A stretch of DNA of 32,123 nt. It comes from Pseudomonadota bacterium. Lineage in GTDB: Bacteria > Myxococcota_A > Bradymonadia > Bradymonadales > GCA-2716585. Of the stretch, positions 22,893 to 29,693 are shown piece by piece. Below the pieces are notes generated by a model. The model saw nothing but the letters and a program-made list of their open reading frames with translations, did not search any database and was not told where the DNA came from. Each line of letters starts with the position of its first letter. Position 1 is the first letter of the stretch. Both the position numbers and the translations under genes were made by a program. The stretch is from NCBI GenBank assembly GCA_005804885.1, contig SYOX01000077.1:1-32123 (forward strand). Reading direction: 5' to 3'.

Positions 22893-23645
22893 ATGGCGAG
22901 ACGACATCGGGGGCGGCTGGGGGGGCTTGGGCTGGCGTGCGGGCTGCTCTTCTTGAGCGCGGCGAGCAGCTGCGTGCCGCAGGAGCCGACCTTGAGCGCG
23001 CCCTGCGTGGAGGGCTGCGACGACTCCGCGGCGCTCGGCGCGGCTTGCAAGGAGGCCGAGGATTGCGCCACGGGCGCGGCGTGCAACGGGGGCTTTCCGG
23101 GCGGCTACTGTCAGGGATCCTGCGAGGAGGGGGCGGGGGTCGGCGCGGCGTGCGGGGGTCAAGGCGAGGGGCGCTGCGTGCCCTCGGTCCAGGGCCCTGC
23201 GGCGTGCCTGTCGGGGTGCGACGTGGCCAACCCGGACTCGTGCGCGCGGGCGCAGACGGCCTGCTACCCGCTGGAGGGGGCCTCGGGGGGGGTCTGCCAC
23301 CTGCGCTGCGGCCTGGACGCGGACTGCGGCGGCGGCCTTGGGTGCGACGGGCGCGGGATATGCCGGGCGGCGACGGCCTCTTGCGACGGGTTGACGAACG
23401 CGGGCTGCCCGCAGGGGCAGGCCTGCTTCCTGTCCGCGGAGGGGGCGGCCTTCTGCGGGCTCCAGGGTCAGGCGCCTGCGGGCGCGGCGTGCGGGCGAGT
23501 GGCCGGGTGCGTGGCGGGGCACTGGTGCATCGAGGGATCGTGCCAGCGGCTGTGCGCGGTGGACGACTTCGGAGCGTGCGGCGGAATACCGCAGCTCTGT
23601 ACGCCCGTGGTCAGGGGCTTCAGGCTGGGATATTGTCGCAGATGA
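22893..23645 (+). CDS. Cysteine-rich secreted lipoprotein
   Basis: 250 residues from the ATG at 22893 (GAGG five bases upstream); upstream in-frame starts lack this site and would spoil the signal peptide. A basic start (MARRHRGR) and hydrophobic stretch lead to AASSC, with C27 the probable lipidated residue. The mature part has 31 Cys in about 224 residues, spaced in small C-x(2-8)-C groups with Gly, as in disulfide-rich outer-surface lipoproteins of myxobacteria. No enzyme motif is visible. It lies 71 bp after the DUF4129-like gene on the same strand. Function unknown; an extracellular binding or structural role is inferred. Confidence 0.75.
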   Translation: MARRHRGRLGGLGLACGLLFLSAASSCVPQEPTLSAPCVEGCDDSAALGAACKEAEDCATGAACNGGFPGGYCQGSCEEGAGVGAACGGQGEGRCVPSVQGPAACLSGCDVANPDSCARAQTACYPLEGASGGVCHLRCGLDADCGGGLGCDGRGICRAATASCDGLTNAGCPQGQACFLSAEGAAFCGLQGQAPAGAACGRVAGCVAGHWCIEGSCQRLCAVDDFGACGGIPQLCTPVVRGFRLGYCRR

Positions 23646-23708
23646 TCCGCTCCCTTTCGGGGGCGCGCTGTGGTAGGCTGTCTCAGGCTGTTCAGGAGAG
23701 TCATAGTC

Positions 23709-24587
23709 TTGCATCCTTTTGATCTTTCACCGATCCTCCCTCAGAGCACCTTGATCGAGCCGGAGCCGGATCGCCTCCAGGGGTGGTCGCACCCCTGGCT
23801 CTACGATCTGAGCGCTCCGCACCGGGTCCCTGCGTTGCTGGAGCTGTCGCTGATGCGCGCGGGGGCGATCTCGGGGCGGATCTTCTCGATCCGGGGCACG
23901 GCCGTCACGCTGGGGCGCTACGCGCCGGAGACGGGGCCGGTGGACATCGATCTGGGCGTGCTGCCCGAGCACGAGCGGCTGCGCGTGGGGCTGCCGCACC
24001 TGCGGATCGGGCGGGACTCGGACGGCTGGTGGATCGAGCCGATGACGATGTTCTACCCCACCGAGCTTGACGGGGTGATGTTGTCCGCGGGCGGCGCGCG
24101 CCTCAAGGACGGCGCCGTGTTGACGGTCGGGGACGTGCACTTCAAGGTCAATTACGGCCGAGACGCGGACAAGAACCCGGCCGCCGAGCGCCCCCTGCCC
24201 CCTTGCCTTCGGCTCAAGCGCGACGGCGCCACCACCGGGATCAACATCCCCTTGAGCCCGCCCTCGATGACCTTCGGGCGCAGCTCGCCCTTGACCGGGG
24301 AGGTGGACTGCGACCTGAGCGCGCTGCCGGACGCCGAGCGGGTCTACCTCGGCCGCCAGCACGCGCGCTTCCTGCTCGACGGCGGGCGATGGTACGTCGA
24401 GCCGACGGGCAGGGCGCCGATCTTCATCAACCGGCAGCCGCCGCTTCAGCAGACCCACCAGCTGATGACCGGCGACGAGGTCGGCCTCGGCAATGTGCTC
24501 CTGACCTTCATGGGCTCGGCCTCGATGGGCGAGCTCTTCGAACTCGACGACGATCCCGACACCACCGACTTTGGAGGCAACCGATGA
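23709..24587 (+). CDS. Double-FHA-domain protein, first domain degenerate
   Basis: 292 residues from a TTG start with AGGAGAG eight bases upstream. An upstream in-frame GTG at 23670 has no ribosome site. The protein is soluble. FHA-like domain 1 (about 45-150) keeps the Gly-Arg turn (69-70) but its Ser-x-x-His position reads GLPH (94-97), so phosphothreonine binding is doubtful. Domain 2 (about 165-270) keeps GR (190-191), GRQH (215-218) and the structural Asn (N241) but has Gly in place of Ser. Its stop overlaps the next ATG by four bases, so it is translated together with the pseudokinase-PP2C protein and is probably its partner. Confidence 0.82.
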   Translation: MHPFDLSPILPQSTLIEPEPDRLQGWSHPWLYDLSAPHRVPALLELSLMRAGAISGRIFSIRGTAVTLGRYAPETGPVDIDLGVLPEHERLRVGLPHLRIGRDSDGWWIEPMTMFYPTELDGVMLSAGGARLKDGAVLTVGDVHFKVNYGRDADKNPAAERPLPPCLRLKRDGATTGINIPLSPPSMTFGRSSPLTGEVDCDLSALPDAERVYLGRQHARFLLDGGRWYVEPTGRAPIFINRQPPLQQTHQLMTGDEVGLGNVLLTFMGSASMGELFELDDDPDTTDFGGNR

Positions 24588-26467
24588 GCCGCGATCTGAG
24601 CGCCGCGGCCGAGGTCCCCGCCTCTGCGCTGCCGGAGGTGCTCCAGCGCCACATGGACCCCTCGGGGCTCACCTGCGAGGTCGAGGGCCTGCGCTTGCGG
24701 ATCTACAGGGAGCTCACGCCGCCCTCGCTCCTCAAGGCCGGCGCGCTGCGCCTCTTCCACGTCGGGGTCAGCATCCAGGGGGTCGGCGACGGGCAGGCCG
24801 AGCGGGAGCGGCTGATGTACGTCGGCGAGGGCGCCCAGAGCGACACGGCGCGGGTGCTCTCCAGGGCGCTGGAGCTGATCGACGCCGACGTGGTCGAGGG
24901 CGTCCTTCCCCAGATCGTCGATTACCTCCAGATCGGCCGCGACGGCATCCTGTTGACCTCCGAGCACCTGACCGGGACCGAGGCGCTGGACTCTCCAGGC
25001 ATCTGGCGGGCGCTGGACCTGGAGGTCGCCACCGACATGCTCGTGTGGATCACCAGCGCCGTGCGCTGGTTCCACAACCAGGGCCTGGCCCTCGGCGGCT
25101 TGCGCCTGGAGCAGCTGCGCATCAACCCCGCCCAGCGGCGGGTGGCGCTGGCCCACTTCGGATCGCTCGTCCAGCTGCTCCCGCTCAACGAGGTCCAGGC
25201 CACCATCGAGCGACAGCGGGACATCGCCTCCATCGGGCGCTTGCTCTTTGAGGCGGCGACCTCCTCGGACAGCGGCAGGGCCAAGGGGATCTTCGCCCGC
25301 GTGCTCGACGACGCCCAGGTCCTCGTCGACGCCGGGCTGGCCCGCCCTGGCCTCTCCCAGGTCCTCGTCGGCACGATGGTCGCCGAGGCCCCCTTCGGCT
25401 ACACCAGCGCCGACGAGCTGCTCCACGGCCTGCTCCAGCTCCAGGCCGAGCTCGCCCCCTCGCTGACCTACCACACCGCCATGCTCAGCACCGCGGGCAA
25501 CTTCCCGCTGCGCCGCACCGATCAAGACAGCTGCGGCTTCACCGAGACCTGCGTCATCTACCACGGCCAGACCCGCCACCTCGGCTTCTACTGCGTGGCC
25601 GACGGCGTCGGCGGCGAGGAGCACGGCGAGCGCGCCAGCCAGGCTTCGGTCTTCGCCTCCTTGCAGGGCTTCCACCAGGCCGTCGGCGCCTACGACTTCG
25701 AATCGCTCAAGCTCAACGCCAGCGTCGTGGCCCGCACCGTCGTCAAGCTCGCCGCCCAGCACCTGGCCATCGTCGGCGAGGCCGACCCCGGCGAGAACCG
25801 CGGCGCGACGACCTTCACCGGCGCGGTCATCGCAGGCGACAGGCTCGGGATCGGCCACGTCGGAGACTCGCGGGCCTACCTGCTGCGCGACGCCGCCCTG
25901 ACCCCCCTGACCCGCGACCACAACCTCTCCAACGTCAAGGAGGCCCTGCGCCTCATGACGGGTAAAGATCCGGTCGACGCCCACGGCGACGAGCGCCGCA
26001 TCTCGCGATACCTCGGCACCAGCGCCGAGACCCCCATGTCCTGGGTTGACGCCTTCGACCCCGCCCTCGTCCCCCACCTGGCCACGCCGCCCCCGCGACC
26101 CCAGGATGACGAGCGCGGCGAGCTCGACCGCGACGCGGATCTCGGCGACGACCTGCTCCTCGAACACACCCGCCTTCCACACGGCGCCCTGGATCAGCCC
26201 CGACCCGGCCAGCTCGACCTTGAAGCCGAGGCCCTCTGCGCCACCATCCAGCTGTGCGCGGGCGACAAGCTCATCCTGATGAGCGACGGCCTCTACGGCG
26301 AACTCGACGACGACACCATCGCCGCCGCGCTCAACGCGGCCTCGGACCCCCAGGTCGCCGTCCGCGAGCTGGCCCGGCTGGCGCTGCGCGATCTGGCCAT
26401 GGACAACATCTCCGTCGTCGTCGTCGAGGTCGCCCACAAGGACTCGAACCTCACGATGTCGCGCTGA
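24584..26467 (+). CDS. Pseudokinase-PP2C phosphatase fusion
   Basis: 627 residues, translationally coupled to the FHA gene, with GGAGG six bases before the ATG. The C-terminal part (about 300-620) is a PPM/PP2C Ser/Thr phosphatase with metal-site motifs intact: DQD near 313, ADGVGG (339-344), GHVGDSRAYL (424-433), SDGL (567-570) and DN (607-608). It should dephosphorylate Ser/Thr with Mn/Mg. The N-terminal half (about 35-290) has a protein-kinase-like C-lobe layout, but the catalytic loop reads HNQGLALGGLRLEQL (164-178) with no HRD Asp, and the DFG equivalent is HFG (191-193). It is therefore a probable pseudokinase, perhaps sensing or recruiting substrates. An acidic insert (505-530) interrupts the phosphatase. 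The pseudokinase call is inference from motif spacing. Confidence 0.85.
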   Translation: MSRDLSAAAEVPASALPEVLQRHMDPSGLTCEVEGLRLRIYRELTPPSLLKAGALRLFHVGVSIQGVGDGQAERERLMYVGEGAQSDTARVLSRALELIDADVVEGVLPQIVDYLQIGRDGILLTSEHLTGTEALDSPGIWRALDLEVATDMLVWITSAVRWFHNQGLALGGLRLEQLRINPAQRRVALAHFGSLVQLLPLNEVQATIERQRDIASIGRLLFEAATSSDSGRAKGIFARVLDDAQVLVDAGLARPGLSQVLVGTMVAEAPFGYTSADELLHGLLQLQAELAPSLTYHTAMLSTAGNFPLRRTDQDSCGFTETCVIYHGQTRHLGFYCVADGVGGEEHGERASQASVFASLQGFHQAVGAYDFESLKLNASVVARTVVKLAAQHLAIVGEADPGENRGATTFTGAVIAGDRLGIGHVGDSRAYLLRDAALTPLTRDHNLSNVKEALRLMTGKDPVDAHGDERRISRYLGTSAETPMSWVDAFDPALVPHLATPPPRPQDDERGELDRDADLGDDLLLEHTRLPHGALDQPRPGQLDLEAEALCATIQLCAGDKLILMSDGLYGELDDDTIAAALNAASDPQVAVRELARLALRDLAMDNISVVVVEVAHKDSNLTMSR

Positions 26468-26537
26468 TCCCAACCAGCCCTCGCGGGCCGCCCAGCACCC
26501 CGACCCGCGACGCGCCCCTGACCCCCCGAGGTCCGCC

Positions 26538-28976
26538 GTGGACGCCTCCAGCGCCGGCTCCATCACCCTGCGCCTCCTGTCCATGGAGGCCGCGCGCCGC
26601 ACCCAGCACCGCGAGGTCCGCCCCGAACACCTCCTCGTCGCGCTCTGCGAGCTCGCCCTCCTCGACCCCCAGAACCTCGACCTCCTCTCCGAGCGCCTCT
26701 CCCTGCCCCCCCCGCAGCGCGCACTCCTGCACGCCGAGCGACAGACCCTCCTGCGCGCCCTGGCCGACGCACGCCTCGACCCCGACGCCCTCCTGCGCGC
26801 CGCACTCGCCCTCCTCGGCCGCGGCCCCGACCTCGCCCTCCAGACCCGCACCTACCACCGCGACGACCACTGCAAGGCCGTTCACACCCTCGCAGACCGC
26901 CTCGCCCGAGCCTCCCGCTGTACAGCCGTCGAACCCGTCCACGTCCTCTGGGCCATCGTCGCCGACGACCACGGACCCCTCCTCGACCTCCTGACACGCC
27001 TCGCCGTCGACCGCACACTGGCCTCCGAGGTCTGCGAGCGCCTCGGACAACCACCGCCCTCCACCCCCCCCATCCTCACGCCCCCTTCACCTCAACCCCC
27101 GCCACACACCCGCACACCCTCCACAACCCCCTTCCTCGACGCCGTCGGCAAGGACCTCACCGCGCTCGCCCGCGCCGGCTCCCTGCCCCACGTCGTCGGC
27201 ATGCACGCCCACGTCCTCAAGCTCTGCCAGGGCCTCCTGAGGATGGACAAGGGCGCCGTCCTCCTCGTCGGCGAACCCGGCGTCGGCAAGACCGCCGCCG
27301 TCGAAGCCCTCGCCCAGACCATCGCACACCGCGCTCTGCCCGGCGTCCTCGGCCTCCGCCTCGGACACACCCGGATCATCGAGGTCCCCATGGGCGCCCT
27401 CGTCGCCGACACCGGCCTGCGCGGACAGTTCGAAGAGCGCGTCCAGACCCTCCTGGCCGAAGCCCGACAACACCGCTCCTCCGTCGTCCTCTTCATCGAC
27501 GAGATCCACCTCATGATGGGCGCCGGCGCCACCCAATCCGGCGGCCTCGACGCCGGAAACCTCTTCAAGCCCGCCATGAGCCGCGGCGAACTCCGCCTCA
27601 TCGGCGCCACCACACCCCACGAGTGCGCCCGCTTCCTCGAAAAAGACCCCGCCATCATGCGCCGCTGGGAACGCGTCCAGATCGACGAACCCGACGCCGC
27701 CACCACCCTCGCCATCCTCACCGAACTCCGACCCCAGTTGGCCGAACACTACCGCCTCGTCATCGGCCTCGACGCCCTCCACGCCGCCGTCGACCTCGCC
27801 TCGCGATTCCTCCCCGACAAACGACAGCCCGCCCGCAGCCTCGACCTCCTCCACGAAGCCTGCGCCCACATGATGTGCCTCCACCACGACACGCAGCACT
27901 GGAAGGACCCCACCAGGACCACCCCAAGCCCCGAGCGCCTCGCCCTGACCCCCACCATCGTCGCCGAGATCGTCGCGCGCCGCTGCAAGCTCCCCGTCGA
28001 CCGCGTCCTGTCTCGCGACGACGCCCTCGTCGCCGAGGTCCGCGCCGCCCTCCAGGCCGGGATCTTCGGACAACCCGAGGCCATCGACGCCGTCTCCGAC
28101 ATCGTCGCCCGCGCCGCTCAGGGCCTCACCGACCCTCAGCGCCCCGACGGCGTCTTCCTCCTCGTCGGCCCCTCCGGCACCGGCAAGACCGCACTGGCAC
28201 GCACCGTCGCACACGCCATGTTCGGCCAGCGCCGCGAGCGCTTCGTCAACCTCGACATGGCCGAGTTCGCCGACCCCTCCCACGTCTCCCGCCTCCTCGG
28301 CGCCGCACCCGGCTACGCCGGCTTCGAACAAGGCGGCGCCCTGACCGAGCCCGTCCGACAAAACCCCTACTGCGTCCTCCTCCTCGACGCCGTCGATCAG
28401 GCCCACCCCGACGCCCTCAAGCTCCTGCTCCAGATCTTCGACCGCGGACACCTGACCGACACCCACGGCCGCCTCGTCGACTTCTCCAACGCCCTCATCT
28501 TCATGACCATGACACTCCCCCCCGATCGCGCCAACGCCGGCATCGGCCCCACCCCGCCCGACGACCCCGACCCACGCAGCCCCAACACCGCCGAAGCCCG
28601 CCGCCGCGAAGCCCAGGCCCGCCGCGCCGACCGCGAGGCCCGCAAGCGCCTCCCCCCCGAGCTCTTCCACCACGTCGACCGCCTCATCGCCTTTCGCCCC
28701 CTCGATCCCGACGCCCTGCGCCTGACCGCCGACAAACTCCTGGAGACCTGGCGGCGACAGATCGCCGCCCGCGGCGCCTCCCTGACCCTGACCGACGCCG
28801 CCTACGCCGCACTCATCGAGGCCGGATCCTCCCCCATCGACGGCGCCCGCGCCACCCGCCGCGCCATCGAACAGGGCGTCATCCAGGCCGTCGCCAACCT
28901 CGGCATCCACCCCTCCGGCCCCGAACCCCTCACCATCACCGTCGACGTCATCGACGGCGACTTCGTCGCCCGCTGA
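26538..28976 (+). CDS. Clp/Hsp100-type two-AAA ATPase with degenerate second domain
   Basis: 812 residues from a GTG with GAGG six bases upstream. An N-domain of Clp type (about 5-165) and a Pro-rich linker (171-198) precede AAA1: Walker A GEPGVGKT (245-252), Walker B LFIDE (318-322), sensor GATT (356-359) and Arg pair RRW (375-377), all intact. There is no long middle domain, so it is ClpA-like rather than ClpB-like. AAA2 has an intact Walker A GPSGTGKT (544-551) and pore motif GYAG (592-595), but its Walker B reads LLLDAVD (Glu to Ala at 618), sensor-1 Asn is Thr (659) and the Arg finger position is His (712). AAA1's pore Tyr is replaced by Leu (294). It is probably an unfoldase or remodeller with altered cycle. 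It lies 70 bp after the PP2C gene. Confidence 0.88.
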   Translation: MDASSAGSITLRLLSMEAARRTQHREVRPEHLLVALCELALLDPQNLDLLSERLSLPPPQRALLHAERQTLLRALADARLDPDALLRAALALLGRGPDLALQTRTYHRDDHCKAVHTLADRLARASRCTAVEPVHVLWAIVADDHGPLLDLLTRLAVDRTLASEVCERLGQPPPSTPPILTPPSPQPPPHTRTPSTTPFLDAVGKDLTALARAGSLPHVVGMHAHVLKLCQGLLRMDKGAVLLVGEPGVGKTAAVEALAQTIAHRALPGVLGLRLGHTRIIEVPMGALVADTGLRGQFEERVQTLLAEARQHRSSVVLFIDEIHLMMGAGATQSGGLDAGNLFKPAMSRGELRLIGATTPHECARFLEKDPAIMRRWERVQIDEPDAATTLAILTELRPQLAEHYRLVIGLDALHAAVDLASRFLPDKRQPARSLDLLHEACAHMMCLHHDTQHWKDPTRTTPSPERLALTPTIVAEIVARRCKLPVDRVLSRDDALVAEVRAALQAGIFGQPEAIDAVSDIVARAAQGLTDPQRPDGVFLLVGPSGTGKTALARTVAHAMFGQRRERFVNLDMAEFADPSHVSRLLGAAPGYAGFEQGGALTEPVRQNPYCVLLLDAVDQAHPDALKLLLQIFDRGHLTDTHGRLVDFSNALIFMTMTLPPDRANAGIGPTPPDDPDPRSPNTAEARRREAQARRADREARKRLPPELFHHVDRLIAFRPLDPDALRLTADKLLETWRRQIAARGASLTLTDAAYAALIEAGSSPIDGARATRRAIEQGVIQAVANLGIHPSGPEPLTITVDVIDGDFVAR

Positions 28977-29096
28977 AACAGCCTCGCTGGCACCCCCCCC
29001 GCCCTACCGTCCACACACCTCGCCCTCCAAGGGGTCGATCCCCACCACCGGTCAGCACAAGCCGCCCCTCTGAGGCGCGATTCGCCCCGCACGCCA

Positions 29097-29128
29097 GCAG
29101 AAGCTGACCCTCGAGGGTCAACTTCTGC
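29097..29128. repeat. 32-bp palindrome centred on an array box
   Basis: Arms of 16 bases (29097-29112 and 29113-29128) pair with one mismatch, centred at 29112.5 on the first CCCTCGAGGG box. It has no loop, so it reads as a DNA palindrome more than an RNA hairpin. Confidence 0.9.
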
Positions 29129-29147
29129 CCGCTCTTCGCCAGAAATA

Positions 29148-29320
29148 GACCCTTGAGGGGGCACCATGGGGTCACATGTCCTCATCAAAGCTGCCCTTGA
29201 GGGTGTCCAGGAGCCGACCCTTCGAGCCGGTTCGACCCTTGAGGGGGCACCATGGGGTCACATGTCCCCACCCCCCCGCCCCTTGAGGGTGTCTCGGAGC
29301 CGACCGTCCGAGCCGGAGTC
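29148..29320. repeat. 86/87-bp direct duplication inside the array
   Basis: A 34-base stretch at 29148-29181 recurs exactly at 29234-29267. The next 40-50 bases (from 29194 and from 29280) match with a few changes. Each copy spans two array periods, so the array grew at least once by two-unit duplication. Confidence 0.9.
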
Positions 29321-29342
29321 ACCCTTGAGGGGGTCTCGGGAA

Positions 29343-29396
29343 GCGACCGTCCTGGCCAGGGCCACCCTCGAGGGCGGCCCTGGCCGGGACGGTCGC
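29343..29396. repeat. 54-bp near-perfect palindrome centred on an array box
   Basis: Arms of 21 bases (29343-29363 and 29376-29396) pair with a single mismatch. The 12 bases between them contain the palindromic box CCCTCGAGGG (29365-29374). The centre, 29369.5, is the array position expected from the period. Confidence 0.93.
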
Positions 29397-29487
29397 CCGT
29401 GGAGGCCCCTCTGGGGCACACCGAGACCGGCGAGGCGACGGTGCCCGCTCGCCCCAGGAGCAGAGCCTGCTCCACCGCGCGGTCCTG

Positions 29488-29686
29488 AGAAGCCATTCGG
29501 AAATGAAAGATCGAGTTGTGGGAGGGCGAAAGGGGTCAGATGTGGATTGGACGAGGAAGGACTGGGGCAGCGCCCCGTCCGAGGCAGCGCCCCGTCCGAG
29601 GCAGCGCCGCGCCCGAGGCAGCGCCGAGCCGCAGATGGCCTCTTTGGACCCCCACAACGACGGTCTGGAGTTTCCGAATAGCTTCT
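29488..29686. mobile_element. MITE-like unit with 16-bp inverted ends
   Basis: AGAAGCCATTCGGAAA at 29488-29503 is the inverse of TTTCCGAATAGCTTCT at 29671-29686 with one mismatch. The 199-bp unit has no gene. Inside are a GGGGTCAGATGTGG segment, recalling ends of REP-type elements, and a 17-bp tandem repeat. No clear target-site duplication is seen, so a non-autonomous element is plausible but not proven. Confidence 0.45.
29566..29627. repeat. 17-bp tandem repeat, about 3.6 copies
   Basis: GGCAGCGCCCCGTCCGA occurs at 29566-29582 and 29583-29599 exactly, then with three changes at 29600-29616 and as a partial copy to 29627. It lies inside the MITE-like unit. Confidence 0.9.
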
Positions 29687-29693
29687 GAAGCGC

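Larger units (their letters stand above)
28981..29416. repeat. Array of palindromic CCCTYGAGGG boxes at 42-44 bp spacing
   Basis: Seven boxes reading CCCTTGAGGG or CCCTCGAGGG start at 29108, 29150, 29194, 29236, 29280, 29322 and 29365. Weaker boxes continue the period on both sides: centred near 28986, 29028, 29070 and 29411. Centre-to-centre distances are 42, 42, 42, 42, 44, 42, 44, 42, 43 and 41.5, close to four helical turns. Between boxes some spacers repeat each other and others are unique. The array lies between convergent stops, so it is not a normal promoter region. I do not know this repeat family. Confidence 0.85.

Noticed and set aside
27087..28910. 607-residue - strand open frame opposite the Clp gene
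   Set aside because: Composition (Gly, Val, Glu, Asp) is what the reverse frame of a C-ending-codon gene gives; Clp motifs on the + strand are decisive.
24584..28976. Type VI secretion regulatory locus with ClpV
   Set aside because: No sheath, baseplate, tube or membrane-complex gene is present, and the ATPase has a degenerate AAA2, unlike ClpV.
28981..29416. CRISPR array
   Set aside because: The repeated core is only 10 bp, spacers partly repeat each other, spacing is 42-44 bp by box symmetry, and no cas gene is in the window.
29166..29681. Small + strand and - strand open frames over the box array
   Set aside because: They have repeated LEG/LKG motifs only because of the DNA repeat, change frame at each 44-bp unit, and lack ribosome sites.
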